Part shown: in pieces, positions 24,766 to 35,200 of the stretch | Layout of the letters: the number at the start of each line of letters is the position of its first letter | Numbering within the stretch: the first letter of the stretch is position 1 | From: Bacteroidales bacterium | Lineage (GTDB): Bacteria; Bacteroidota; Bacteroidia; Bacteroidales; UBA932 | NCBI GenBank assembly: GCA_028707695.1 | Contig: JAQWAL010000001.1 | Coordinates: 1-64,000 of the forward strand | Direction of reading: 5' to 3' | DNA: 64,000 nt | Notes under the pieces: model-generated | Seen by the model: the letters and a program-made list of their open reading frames with translations, nothing else | What the model was told of the DNA's origin: nothing | Databases searched by the model: none | Made by a program: the position numbers and the translations under genes

Positions 24766-26760
24766 TTATTTGTTAAGCGACTCCTTTTCCAGAACTATTG
24801 AGCTTCTGCTTGGAAGGTACAGCAATATTGTATGCTTTCCATCTGAATACTTGCTGAAATGCATATTTCCCGGAGCATTCCTTCCAAATCCTCCAAAAGT
24901 TGGATTATCTGAATCCAGAACCAGTTTGTAGCTTCCGGGCTGCACCTCCACTTCAAGGTCGGGATATGAATAGACAGGGCTAAAGTTGAATGCAAACACA
25001 AGGTCACCCCTGCCAAAAACCAGCAATTGCCTTTCGTTATGGACATAAAATATCTGTGGGACAGAGTTAAAAAAACCCTTGTCCTTTGCCAAAGAGACCA
25101 TTGCCCTGTCAAATTCCATAAGCCACCCATATTTCAAATCTGCATTTTCAGCCAATGACCATTGCCTCCGTGCATAATGGTAAGACCAGTCATTGCCCTC
25201 CCTTGGGAAGTCTATCCATTCCGGGTGGCCAAATTCGTTACCCATGAAATTCAGGTACCCATCCCCGGCAGTGGAAATTGTAATGAGCCTTATCATTTTG
25301 TGCAGGGCCACAGCCCTGTCCACGGTCAAGGAGTTGGTTTCTTTGCTCATGGAGGTATACATCTCGCTGTCCAGTAACCTGAACATGATGGTTTTGTCTC
25401 CAACCATAGCCTGATCATGACACTCTGCATAACTAACGGTTTTTTCATCTTCCCTCTTCCTGGTCAATTCATAGAAGAGCTCCTCCATGTTCCAATCCTC
25501 ATCCCTTCTTTCCTTGATCCATTTTATCCACAGGTCTGCCACCCCCATGCTAAGGCGGTAATCAAAGCCAACACCACCCCAATCAAAAGGTGCTGCAAGC
25601 CCGGGCATACCGCTCACATCTTCTGCAATGGAGATTGAATTTGGATTGACCTCTTTTGCAAGGATATTGGCCAGGGTAAGATAGGCAATGGCATCCTTGT
25701 CCTGGTTGCCGTCAAAGTAACATTCATATCCGTTGAAATCCTTTTCCAGCCCGTGGTCCAGGTAAACCATGCTGGTTATCCCGTCAAAACGGAACCCATC
25801 CAGCCTGTACTCACTCAGCCAGTATTTGCAATTGGACAACAAAAACCTCAATACCTCATCCTTTCCGTAATCAAAACACCTTGATTTCCAAGAAGGGTGC
25901 ACACCCCTCTCCCCTGAATGGAAATAGAGGTTTTCACTGCCATCCATGCAAGAGAGACCCTCCAATTGGTTGGAAACAGAGTGTGAATGCACAATGTCCA
26001 TAACCACGGCCAAACCCAGGCCATGTGCATCATCCACCAGCTGCTTGAACTCTTCCGGGGTTCCAAACCTTGAACTTACAGCAAAAAAACCAGAGACCTG
26101 ATATCCGAATGACCCATAATATGGGTGCTCCTGGATAGCCATCAACTGTATAGTGTTGTATCCAAGTGAAGCTATATGTTTGAGTATATTTTTGCGGAAA
26201 TGGTCAAATGTGGCCACCTCTGGTTTTTCCGAACTCATCCCTGTGTGGGCCTCATAAACCAAAGGCCTCTCAACTCTTCCCGGGTTTTCATTTTTCCAGA
26301 CATATGGCTCAGGATCCCACACCTGGGCACAAAAAAGCTTGGTATCAGGGTCTTGCACCGTCCTTACGGCATAGGCAGGAATCCTCTCTCCCTCTCCGCC
26401 GTCCCAACAAACCAGCCATTTGTACAAATGGCCATGGGATACCACTCCCTCTTCCAGTTCCAACTCCCAATTTCCATTTCCGGACGCAGAAAAACGGAAC
26501 TTCCCCTCTTTTTTCCACCCATTGAACTGTCCAATCAAGTATAATGCAGTTGCATTGGGAGCCCACTCCCTAAAAACATATCCCCCTTTGCCATTGCTGT
26601 GGCAACCATACCATAAATAGCCATTTACCTGCGATTCAAGGGTATTTCCGTATCCGGCAATTTGCAATTTGCGCAAAACCGAATAGGAATACCTTTCCCA
26701 AATCTGTTTTTTCCATGGCTCCAGCCAAGGATCATTTTTCCATAGTTCAAGTTCATCCAT
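24766..26760 (-). CDS. glgB: 1,4-alpha-glucan branching enzyme (GH13)
   Basis: A 664-residue GH13 enzyme of the eukaryote-like branching-enzyme type. It has an N-terminal CBM48 domain (about 55-150; FREWAPNATALYLIGQFNGW) and a TIM barrel with DIVHSHS, the nucleophile in GFRFDGITS and the general acid in SIAEDVSG. A C-terminal beta domain closes the protein. It makes alpha-1,6 branches in glycogen. xseB lies 3 bases upstream and the debranching gene 42 bases downstream. Confidence 0.95.
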   Translation of the reverse strand: MDELELWKNDPWLEPWKKQIWERYSYSVLRKLQIAGYGNTLESQVNGYLWYGCHSNGKGGYVFREWAPNATALYLIGQFNGWKKEGKFRFSASGNGNWELELEEGVVSHGHLYKWLVCWDGGEGERIPAYAVRTVQDPDTKLFCAQVWDPEPYVWKNENPGRVERPLVYEAHTGMSSEKPEVATFDHFRKNILKHIASLGYNTIQLMAIQEHPYYGSFGYQVSGFFAVSSRFGTPEEFKQLVDDAHGLGLAVVMDIVHSHSVSNQLEGLSCMDGSENLYFHSGERGVHPSWKSRCFDYGKDEVLRFLLSNCKYWLSEYRLDGFRFDGITSMVYLDHGLEKDFNGYECYFDGNQDKDAIAYLTLANILAKEVNPNSISIAEDVSGMPGLAAPFDWGGVGFDYRLSMGVADLWIKWIKERRDEDWNMEELFYELTRKREDEKTVSYAECHDQAMVGDKTIMFRLLDSEMYTSMSKETNSLTVDRAVALHKMIRLITISTAGDGYLNFMGNEFGHPEWIDFPREGNDWSYHYARRQWSLAENADLKYGWLMEFDRAMVSLAKDKGFFNSVPQIFYVHNERQLLVFGRGDLVFAFNFSPVYSYPDLEVEVQPGSYKLVLDSDNPTFGGFGRNAPGNMHFSKYSDGKHTILLYLPSRSSIVLEKESLNK

Positions 26761-26763
26761 ATG

Positions 26764-26955
26764 CTACTGCATTAATCCTGCACTTTCATCCTTGAACCCC
26801 CGTATTGTTTCGCGGCAGAACTTTATCAGTTCCAATGCCTTTTTCACCTCTCCGGTAATATCTTCCAACTGGGTAGACGGGTCCTCTATCTTCATTATCA
26901 ACTCCTCCAGCTTTCCAAGAGCCTCCTTGTAGGTCATCTTATCTTTGTTTTCCAT
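26764..26955 (-). CDS. xseB: Exodeoxyribonuclease VII small subunit
   Basis: A 63-residue helical protein with the family pattern TYKEALGKLEELIMKIE followed by a second helix (EVKKALELIKFCRETI). It assembles several copies on XseA to form the nuclease that degrades single-stranded DNA. It is 6 bases downstream of xseA and 3 bases upstream of glgB. Confidence 0.93.
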   Translation of the reverse strand: MENKDKMTYKEALGKLEELIMKIEDPSTQLEDITGEVKKALELIKFCRETIRGFKDESAGLMQ

Positions 26956-26961
26956 CTCAAA

Positions 26962-28146
26962 TCAAATTTTAATTTTTTTCACAATTTCACATTCCAACCT
27001 GCCATCCTTAAGCAAAACAGAGAGAGAATCCCCCACCTTTGCCTCTTTGGCAGAAAGCAACCTGCCGTTACCTTTGTAAACAATGGCAAAACCTTTTTCC
27101 AAAGAAGAGGCGGGATTTGCAGAGACCAACCTGGACTCCAGAAGTTCAATCCTGTGTTCTTCTTGCGAAGCCCTGTTTTTAAGCGCATTTGCAATCTTCA
27201 ACCAATGTTTGTCAAGTTTTCCGTTCTCCGATTCAATCCTGCCCTGTAAAGCAATGAACAGCTTCCTTGACAAAAATGCCACCTGCTGTTCCTCTGCTGC
27301 AAAAATATCCAGCATAAAATCGGCGGCAGCCGTAGGTGTCTTTACCGATGTATGTGCCACCATGTCTGCTATATGATAGTCATGATCATGGCCAATACCT
27401 GTGACAACAGGGAGTGGAAACTGGGCAATGTTCACACACAACTCGTAATGGTCAAAGCAAACCAGGTCCTGTGCTGCGCCTCCACCCCTCAGGATCATCA
27501 CCAAGTCATAAGAGTCCAAATGTTCAGCTATCTTTTCAAGGGCGTTGATAATTCCTGCAGGAGCCGTATCTCCTTGCATGGGAGCAGGGAAAAGTACAGA
27601 TTCAAACAAAAAACCAAACTCGTTCTGGTGAAGGTGCATCATAAAGTCACGGTAGCCTGCAGCATTCTCCGACGAAACCACTGCAATGCGTCTTGGCAAT
27701 AACGGTATCTCCAACTGCCCGTTCATCTCCATCATCCCCTCTTTTTTGAGTCTGGCTATTGTTTGCTGCCTTTTGGCCTCCTGGTCACCTATTGTAAAAG
27801 AGGGGTCTATATCATTCACAACCAAAGAGAGTCCATATAGTTGCGAATATTGCACAGTAACGTTCACCAAAATCTTGAGCCCCCTCTCCAGAGGCCTCCC
27901 GGTTGTGGTTTCAAAAAAAGGGCTTAACATCCGGAATGTGGAAGCCCATACAATTGCCTGGACCTTGGCCCTGACACCCCCGTTATCCGCTTTCTCAATA
28001 AGATCCAGGTAACAATGGCCTGCAGAGTGCAATTTCACCTCCCCGGTCTCTGCACGCAACCAAATCCTTGCTGGCAAAGAGCTTTCCACTACTCCTTTCA
28101 ATTTGCTCTGTAGCTCAAAGAGCCCTACTATTTCCCTGTTGGACAT
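26962..28146 (-). CDS. xseA: Exodeoxyribonuclease VII large subunit
   Basis: This 394-residue protein has an N-terminal OB-fold (about 5-100) and a catalytic domain with MILRGGGAAQDLVCFDHYELC and GHDHDYHIADMVAHTSVKTPTAAA. The family's GxGHExDxT motif is varied here to GIGHDHDYHI. It is shorter than E. coli XseA (456 residues), with a reduced coiled-coil region. The ATG at 28146 (MSNREIVGL) fits the family start; a candidate -7 element lies 27 bases upstream. Confidence 0.93.
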   Translation of the reverse strand: MSNREIVGLFELQSKLKGVVESSLPARIWLRAETGEVKLHSAGHCYLDLIEKADNGGVRAKVQAIVWASTFRMLSPFFETTTGRPLERGLKILVNVTVQYSQLYGLSLVVNDIDPSFTIGDQEAKRQQTIARLKKEGMMEMNGQLEIPLLPRRIAVVSSENAAGYRDFMMHLHQNEFGFLFESVLFPAPMQGDTAPAGIINALEKIAEHLDSYDLVMILRGGGAAQDLVCFDHYELCVNIAQFPLPVVTGIGHDHDYHIADMVAHTSVKTPTAAADFMLDIFAAEEQQVAFLSRKLFIALQGRIESENGKLDKHWLKIANALKNRASQEEHRIELLESRLVSANPASSLEKGFAIVYKGNGRLLSAKEAKVGDSLSVLLKDGRLECEIVKKIKI

Positions 28147-28172
28147 TTTATCTATTTTAACAGCTTCCCTTA

Positions 28173-28180
28173 CAAATATA
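28173..28180 (-). promoter_or_regulatory. Candidate -7 element of xseA
   Basis: Minus-strand TATATTTG matches TAnnTTTG. No good -33 box is seen at the expected distance. It may drive xseA-xseB and possibly the glycogen genes downstream, since gaps there are small. Confidence 0.4.
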
Positions 28181-28193
28181 CACAATAATATTG

Positions 28194-28201
28194 TACCTTT
28201 G
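28194..28201 (+). promoter_or_regulatory. Candidate -7 element of engB
   Basis: TACCTTTG matches TAnnTTTG exactly, with TTAC 20 bases upstream as a weak -33 box. The predicted start lies about 10 bases before the engB ATG. Confidence 0.45.
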
Positions 28202-28217
28202 CCACATATTATAAGTT

Positions 28218-28817
28218 ATGAAAATCAAAGAAGCAATATTCTCGGGAAGTAGTAAAAAATTGGATGACAGGCCCAAAGAAAAATTGCCGGAGTTTGCATT
28301 CATAGGAAGGTCCAATGTTGGCAAATCCTCACTCATAAATATGTTGTGTGGCATGGGAAAGCTGGCCCACACCTCTTCCAAGCCAGGCAAGACACGGCTT
28401 ATCAACCACTTCATGATAAACAAATCATGGTACCTGGTAGATTTGCCCGGGTACGGATATGCCAAGATTTCGCAAAAAGCAAGGGAAGAACTTGCTACAA
28501 TCATCAGACATTACATCAATGGTTCTGCAGAGCTTGTCAACCTTTTTGTACTGCTGGACTCCCGGCATGAGATTCAAAAAATTGACATGGAGTTCATAAA
28601 CAGCCTTGGAGAGGCCGGTGTGCCTTTCTCCATCATCTACACAAAATGTGACAAGATGGGCACCAACTCACTGGGGAAACAGATTGAACTAAACAACAAT
28701 ACATTAGGTCTTTACTGGGAAGAACTCCCTCCAATCTTTGCAAGCTCTGCCGAAACCGGCAAAGGTAGGGACGAGATCCTGGATTATATAGAAAACTCAA
28801 TAAACAACATAAAATAG
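28218..28817 (+). CDS. engB: Ribosome biogenesis GTPase EngB (YsxC/YihA)
   Basis: A 199-residue GTPase with G1 GRSNVGKSS, G3 DLPGYGYA and G4 TKCDK, the order and spacing of the EngB family. It acts in assembly of the 50S ribosomal subunit. It heads a plus-strand run engB-prs-nadE-small membrane protein-der, with gaps of 2 to 30 bases. A second ribosome-assembly GTPase, der, ends the run. Confidence 0.96.
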   Translation: MKIKEAIFSGSSKKLDDRPKEKLPEFAFIGRSNVGKSSLINMLCGMGKLAHTSSKPGKTRLINHFMINKSWYLVDLPGYGYAKISQKAREELATIIRHYINGSAELVNLFVLLDSRHEIQKIDMEFINSLGEAGVPFSIIYTKCDKMGTNSLGKQIELNNNTLGLYWEELPPIFASSAETGKGRDEILDYIENSINNIK

Positions 28818-28822
28818 TAGTC

Positions 28823-29773
28823 ATGGACCATCAACACAAGATAAAAATCTTTTCCTGCAGGAGTTCCCGTTATCTGGCAGAAAAGATTGCAGCATCATTG
28901 AAACTAGATTTAGGAAAATCCAGCGTTACAGTTTTCAGCGACGGAGAATTCCAGCCTGCATTCGAAGAGAGTGTAAGGGGTGCAACTGTCTTCATTGTCC
29001 AAAGCACTATCCCTCCTGTAGAAAACATCTTTGAACTGTTACTGATGATAGATGCTGCACGCAGGGCAAGTGCATACAAGGTGATTGCCGTTATCCCGTA
29101 CTTTGGATGGGCAAGGCAGGACAGGAAAGACCGCCCCAGGGTTCCCATAGGTGCAAAGATGGTTGCAAACCTGCTGGCAGCAGCAGGCTGTGACAGGGTC
29201 ATGACTGCAGACCTTCACGCAGACCAAATCCAAGGGTTCTTCGATTTCCCGGTAGACCACATATATGCCAGCTCCATCTTCCTGCCCTACCTGAGGGACC
29301 TCAAACTGGAAAACCTCTCCATAGCCGCTCCCGACATGGGTGGTGCAAAAAGGGCAAATGCCTACTCCAGGATATTGGGTTGCCCGCTCATCATTTGCCA
29401 TAAATCCAGGGAAAAAGCAAACGTGGTAGGCTCCATGACGGCAATCGGAGATGTGGAGGGAAGGAACATTGTCATTATTGACGATATGATTGATACTGCC
29501 GGCACAATTACCAAAGCAGCCGATATGCTCATGGACAAAGGAGCCCTGAGCGTAAGGGCACTTGCAACACATGCTGTTTTGTCCGGTCCTGCATTTGAAA
29601 GAATCAACAAATCTGAGCTCAAGGAGGTAATCATATCGGACACCATCCCTCTCAAACCAAATCCGGACAAAGATATGTCCAAGATAAAAATCCTTTCTGT
29701 GGCAGATATCTTTGCAGATGTCATAGACAAAGTATACAATTACCAATCTATCAGTTCCAGCTTTATTTTTTAG
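28823..29773 (+). CDS. prs: Ribose-phosphate pyrophosphokinase
   Basis: A 316-residue PRPP synthetase. It has FSDGEFQPAFEESVRG near the N-terminus (family motif DGE), YFGWARQDRKDRPR, DLHADQIQGFFDFPVDH and the PRPP loop VIIDDMIDTAGT. It makes PRPP from ribose 5-phosphate and ATP for nucleotide, histidine and NAD synthesis. The neighbouring NAD synthetase gene fits that supply line. Confidence 0.96.
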   Translation: MDHQHKIKIFSCRSSRYLAEKIAASLKLDLGKSSVTVFSDGEFQPAFEESVRGATVFIVQSTIPPVENIFELLLMIDAARRASAYKVIAVIPYFGWARQDRKDRPRVPIGAKMVANLLAAAGCDRVMTADLHADQIQGFFDFPVDHIYASSIFLPYLRDLKLENLSIAAPDMGGAKRANAYSRILGCPLIICHKSREKANVVGSMTAIGDVEGRNIVIIDDMIDTAGTITKAADMLMDKGALSVRALATHAVLSGPAFERINKSELKEVIISDTIPLKPNPDKDMSKIKILSVADIFADVIDKVYNYQSISSSFIF

Positions 29774-29776
29774 GAT

Positions 29777-30616
29777 ATGCCCGACTTCAATTCAGATATA
29801 GTTTATGCCAGGCTGGTAAAAGGGCTGGCGCGCTTTTTCAAGGAACAAGGTAAGGAAAAAGCTGTACTGGGACTATCCGGAGGTATTGACTCTGCCGTGG
29901 TTGCCGCAATCGCTGCAGAAGCCCTTGGCAAAGACAATGTACATGCCATCCTTATGCCATCTCCTTTCTCTACGCTTCACTCGGTCACAGATGCAGTTGA
30001 ACTTGCCAGCAACCTTGGGATAGAACACAGTGTTGTCCCTATAGAGGGAATTTACAACAAATTCATGAGGGAATTGGAAGAGCTCTTTTGCGGTGATGTA
30101 AAAGGCATCACATCAGAAAACCTCCAAGCAAGAATCAGAGGCAGTTTGCTGATGGCCTACACAAACAACACCGGTGCTTTGCTCATAAACACTTCCAACA
30201 AAAGTGAACTGGCAATGGGGTACGGCACCTTGTACGGGGACCTCTCCGGTGCTATAATGGTCATTGCCGACCTTTACAAAACGCAAGTCTATTCAGTTGC
30301 AAACTACATAAACAGCATAAAAAAGGTAATCCCCCAATCTACCCTTACAAAAGAACCCTCTGCAGAATTACGTGACAATCAAAAAGATAGTGACTCGTTG
30401 CCCGAATACTCAATTTTGGACCCTGTTTTGCATGCATTGACAGAAGAGGGAAAAGATCCGGAATCACTGGTACAGGAAGGTTATGAAAGGATTTTGGTAG
30501 ACCGTGTTGTGAAACTCGTAAAGGGTTCATCTTTCAAGGTACACCAGTTACCACAAATATTACAACTTGGCCAACACCCTCTGGTTCCGGAAAGTAAATG
30601 TTTCAAATGTTTTTAA
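29777..30616 (+). CDS. nadE: NAD synthetase, ammonia-dependent type
   Basis: A 279-residue enzyme with the ATP-pyrophosphatase P-loop LSGGIDSAVV and TSNKSELAMGYGTLYGD, typical of NadE. The glutaminase domain of the long form is absent, so it should use free ammonia to amidate nicotinic acid adenine dinucleotide. It lies 3 bases after prs. The reading frame of the next gene could start inside its last codons. Confidence 0.95.
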   Translation: MPDFNSDIVYARLVKGLARFFKEQGKEKAVLGLSGGIDSAVVAAIAAEALGKDNVHAILMPSPFSTLHSVTDAVELASNLGIEHSVVPIEGIYNKFMRELEELFCGDVKGITSENLQARIRGSLLMAYTNNTGALLINTSNKSELAMGYGTLYGDLSGAIMVIADLYKTQVYSVANYINSIKKVIPQSTLTKEPSAELRDNQKDSDSLPEYSILDPVLHALTEEGKDPESLVQEGYERILVDRVVKLVKGSSFKVHQLPQILQLGQHPLVPESKCFKCF

Positions 30617-30618
30617 CC

Positions 30619-30870
30619 ATGCAACTGATCTTAATAACAATAGCTTTTGTCGCATTATGTGTGTTCCTGCTCTCTTTCAATATCATTTTCCGAAAAGAGG
30701 GTAAATTCCCCGATACAGAAATCGGACACAACAAAGAGATGCGCAAAAAAGGGCTCATGTGTGCCAAGTCCGAAGAAAAAATCTTATGGAGTAAAAATCG
30801 CAAAGGGGCTGTGCAAACAGAGAGCACAGAGGGATGCTCCTCATGCTCGTGTTGTTGCAGCGGAGAATAA
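30619..30870 (+). CDS. Small membrane protein with cysteine-rich tail
   Basis: An 83-residue protein with one N-terminal membrane helix (about 1-22), a basic middle part (RKKGLMCAKSEEK) and a tail packed with six cysteines near the C-terminus (CSSCSCCC). I know similar Bacteroidota membrane proteins of unknown role but cannot name a family. The cysteine cluster could bind metal. The ATG at 30619 follows the nadE stop; in-frame ATGs at 30598 and 30607 would overlap nadE. Confidence 0.7.
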   Translation: MQLILITIAFVALCVFLLSFNIIFRKEGKFPDTEIGHNKEMRKKGLMCAKSEEKILWSKNRKGAVQTESTEGCSSCSCCCSGE

Positions 30871-30886
30871 ATTACCAATATTTGAT

Positions 30887-30894
30887 TATCTTTG
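30887..30894 (+). promoter_or_regulatory. Candidate -7 element before der
   Basis: TATCTTTG matches TAnnTTTG exactly and lies 6 bases before the der ATG, so a transcript from it would be nearly leaderless. No -33 TTTG is present. Read-through from nadE is an equally good source of der mRNA. Confidence 0.3.
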
Positions 30895-30900
30895 CCGCTT

Positions 30901-32208
30901 ATGAGTATTGTAGCTATAGTGGGACGTCCCAATGTGGGTAAGTCCACCCTTTTCAACCGCCTTGTAGGAATGAGGCAAGCCATTGTTGACCAAATTGCAG
31001 GTGTCACTCGAGACCGCCACTACGGACGTTGTGAATGGAATGGCAAGGAGTTTTCTGTTATTGACACAGGTGGTTATGCCGTTAATTCCGATGATGTCTT
31101 TGAAGAAGAGATCCGCAAACAGGTCTTGCTGGCAATAGAAGAGGCAGACCTTATAATGTTCATGTGCGATGTACACACTGGCATAACAGATTATGATTCT
31201 GTAATTGCAGAGGTTTTACGCAAAACAAAAAAACCGGTCCTGTTGGTAGCCAACAAAGTGGACACCTCGGACAGGATGTTTGATATTCACCAATTCCACG
31301 CTTTTGGCCTGGGAGAACCATGGCCTATTGCTTCTGCAAACGGGAGCGGGACCGGGGACCTTCTTGACAAACTACTGGAACTTCTTCCGGAGGATGCTCC
31401 CGAAGAAGAAAAAAGGGACCTGCCACATATAGCAATAGTAGGTAAGCCCAATGTCGGCAAATCATCTTTGACCAATGCACTGCTTGGCCAGGACAGGAAT
31501 ATTGTCACCCCGGTTGCAGGAACTACCCGTGATTCAATCTCATCTTACTATAACAAGTTCGGGCATGAATTCATGCTTGTGGATACTGCAGGCCTAAGGA
31601 AAAAGAACAGGGTAAAGGAAGACCTTGAATTCTATTCTGTCATGAGGTCTGTCAGGGCAATAGAATATTCCGATGTATGTATCCTGATGATAGATGCACA
31701 GGAAGGTATAGAACATCAGGACATGTCCATATTCAACCTGATAATCCGCAACCGTAAAGGATGCGTTATTGTGGTCAACAAGTGGGACACCATAGAAAAC
31801 AAGGAATCCAACACAATGAAGGAATTCACGGCTACTATCAAGCAAAGGATTGCTCCATTCGTGGATATTCCAATCATCTTCACTTCGGTAATCAATAAAC
31901 AAAGGATACTTGATGTTCTCAACGAGGCAGCAAAGGTCTATCAAAACAAGACCAAAAGGGTACCAACATCCAAACTGAACGATGTGATGTTACCCGAAAT
32001 AGAAAAATACCCGCCACCAGCCATCAAAGGGAAGTATATAAAAATCAAGTTTGTCACCCAGTTGCCAACCCCTTCTCCCTCTTTTGCATTCTTTTGCAAC
32101 CTTCCGCAATATGTCAGGGACGATTACAAAAGATACTTGGAAAACAGGCTCAGGGAAAATTTCGATTTCCATGGAGTTCCAATCCAATTGTTCATGCGCC
32201 AAAAGTAA
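30901..32208 (+). CDS. der: Ribosome biogenesis GTPase Der (EngA)
   Basis: A 435-residue protein with the double-GTPase layout unique to Der. The first G1 is GRPNVGKST (about residue 8) with DTGGY; the second G1 is GKPNVGKSS with DTAGL and NKWD. A C-terminal KH-like domain follows. It is needed for 50S maturation. The ATG at 30901 gives the usual N-terminus [10 protein letters not shown]. It converges with the histidine kinase gene with only one base between stop codons. Confidence 0.97.
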   Translation: MSIVAIVGRPNVGKSTLFNRLVGMRQAIVDQIAGVTRDRHYGRCEWNGKEFSVIDTGGYAVNSDDVFEEEIRKQVLLAIEEADLIMFMCDVHTGITDYDSVIAEVLRKTKKPVLLVANKVDTSDRMFDIHQFHAFGLGEPWPIASANGSGTGDLLDKLLELLPEDAPEEEKRDLPHIAIVGKPNVGKSSLTNALLGQDRNIVTPVAGTTRDSISSYYNKFGHEFMLVDTAGLRKKNRVKEDLEFYSVMRSVRAIEYSDVCILMIDAQEGIEHQDMSIFNLIIRNRKGCVIVVNKWDTIENKESNTMKEFTATIKQRIAPFVDIPIIFTSVINKQRILDVLNEAAKVYQNKTKRVPTSKLNDVMLPEIEKYPPPAIKGKYIKIKFVTQLPTPSPSFAFFCNLPQYVRDDYKRYLENRLRENFDFHGVPIQLFMRQK

Positions 32209-32209
32209 G

Positions 32210-35200
32210 CTAGAAATATCTTTTTCCCGGAATCCTTACCACAAAGGCAGCTCCTTCCAGCCTTTGTGATTTTTCGTAATGAACCGTTCCCTGGCTCTGC
32301 TCCATGATGCTCCTGCAAATGGCCAGTCCCAGTCCCGTACCTCCGGACTTGGTGGTGAAATTAGGTTTGAACAGCCTGTGGGTCAAACTATCCGGCACAC
32401 CTGTACCATTGTCCTCAACTGCTATCCTGTAAAAAGGCTCCTCCCGGTCAATTGAAACAATTATCCTTCCATCTTCAAGGTTCTCGACAGCCTGGACCGC
32501 ATTTGAAATAAGGTTCACGAAAACCCTTGTGAGTTGTGTCTTGCGTGCCAGCACAAATGCATCCTTGATATTGCTTTCGAACATCAAGGAGACATTATCC
32601 CTGGTATTGAACAAAATTATCTGCTCCCTGATCAATGTGTTCAAATCGAAGCGGGACTGCTCCTCTGAATAGAACCTGGAAAAACTGGAAAACTCACCGG
32701 CAGCTTCCGACAATATATCTATCTGCTCTATCAACGATTTTGCAAGGGCATCAAACCTGTCTGTCCAATCCGGCACATCCTGTTGCTTCAACCTCATCAT
32801 ATGTTGTATGCTCAAACGCATGGGGGTAAGCGGGTTCTTTATCTCGTGGGCTATTTGCCTTGCCATCTCCCTCCAGGCCTGCTCCCTCTCTCCCTGGGCC
32901 AGCCTTTGTGTGCTCTCATTCACATCGTCTACCATCTTGTTATATGCGGCAACCAATATACCCAGTTCATCCCTGTTGTTGTAATTGATATGTTCTGGTT
33001 TTTCGGAAATATCCAAAAGCTGCATTTTTCGGCTTATCTCTATCAACGGGCGGGAGATTGAATTGGAAAGGGCTATCCCTACAAAGACAGCACCTATCAA
33101 CAACAGTATGTATATGTTTATTATTGCGGCAATTATAGAAGATGCATCTTCCCTGAAATCACTCTGCCTGGAAAAATAAGGAATATTGACAATTGCAATC
33201 AATTTGCCATCTACATTAAAAAGAGGCGCATACAATGAATAGTACATCAAATCCCCAATCTTTTCCCTGTTTACAAACTGTTTCTTGTTGTTGTGCACAA
33301 TCTCCCTGAATGCATCCGGATTCATCCTTGCACCCAAAAGAAACCTGTCAAAAATCTCATTTCTGGTGGTCCTTAGCAGCAATCCATCTGCCCTGTAAAC
33401 ATTTATATCCACCTGGGCTGTTCCCGACAACCTGTTCATCTCTTCCAGCAACCTGAGGGTGTTGAATTGCGGGTCGTTGAAACGAGTTGCAAACTTGCTG
33501 TAGTAACTAAGGGAACTTTGCACGGAATTCATCTTCTCTTCCATCTGTGAGCGGATGTTTTCATTGAAGTACCTCACAGAAAACCATATGCTTCCAGCAC
33601 CAATGGCCAAAAGAGCAAACACCAGGGACGATATTATCAACACCATTATCTTCCATCTAAAGGAGTTTTTGGGAACATTGTACAACAGGTTGATTTTCCT
33701 TATCCGGAGCATGCCTAGTATAACCAGAGAATAGAGCAGCATAAGGTAAGAGAAGGATACCAAGTATGGGAAAATTGTCCTTTCGGGCCGTGACATCACA
33801 ATAATGTTCTCTTCTGAAACCTTGTTCACGAAGTGGATATAACCTTCTCCCCTTTCCATCTGGTACCCAGACTCATACTCATTTTCGTTATTGATAGGGT
33901 AATTAAAACTTCCCCCATATGATACTAGTCTGTTGTTAAGGTATTTGCCATATGAATAGCCGCCCGGGATATTGAATCCCTCAATTTTTTTATGGTCTAT
34001 CAATAGGTCCGGAAAGCCTACTGACTCCCTTAAAAACTTACTATCCAGCTCTATATACAAACGAAACTCCCTCCCGGCCCTGTAGTATGGAAATACTCCC
34101 AAATAACTTATCTTGCCATTGTAGTTGTTCATGAAGAAAAAACGAGACCTCTCTCCCAAAGGGGAGCCATATCTCATTATCTCATTTTGGTAATGGGTAT
34201 TACACAATTGCGACTCCTGGCTTGAAACATCGTTTATGATAAAAGTGTTTTCCAAACATGGGACCAGCCTCATGTCGTAGCGTTGCAGGATATTCCAGAA
34301 ATAGGCCTCTGCAAGCCTGTTGTGGACAATCTCCAAAGTGTTGTTCACAATATCTATATCTGTGCTGACAGTGATCCAGTTATATATAATAGGGTCATTC
34401 TCTATGAATTTTTCAAAACCCCTTAATTGCAACTCCAGGTTAAGATCCCTCTCAACAGACATTTTTGTAGTCCAAACCCTGTTCCTGTCATACTCCTTCT
34501 GGAATCCGTAGTAACTGACAATAGCAAGTGTATACAACGATATTGCAGTAATATAAATCATGAGAGGCTTCCTTTTCATGAAGGACTTTACACGTTTCCT
34601 TCCAAAGAAGGGTCTTAACAACTGCAACGACAACACCAAGGCCATGAACAAAAGCGAGTAACTCACATAAACAAGCAGGGTATAAATATCTATCTCACTA
34701 ATACGGAAGGGCTCCATTGTAATATTGGAGTTCATTATAAGGGAATGGATGCTGTAGTGGATATAAGGGACTATTGCCAAAGGAATTGCCAAAAAGAGCA
34801 ATCCCATCCCTAATTTGAACCACCTGGAAGAATCCAGAACCAGTCTTGCAAGTGATATCCTTATCATAAACAGGGATGCCACCAACAACACAATCATCAT
34901 GTTGTTTATGAGCAAATCTCCCAACGAACTGAACAGTCCGTAATCGGCATATAGGTTTGGAGAGAAAATCTCAAGTTCACCCTGAAGCTCCTTTGCCTGG
35001 TACATTGCCACAAACCTTACCAGCACCATACCCGCCAAAAGCAAAAAGAAATCCCAGACCCGCCTGTTTTTCCTCAAGTTTGCAAACAGGGCAAGCATCA
35101 CAAATAAAATCGCAAACCACCTTAACAGTACCCCTGTCTCCTCTGCTGTGGAGGGAAGGTTTTTAAGTACAGAAAAAAGTACCCCTCCGTTTTTTCCGTG

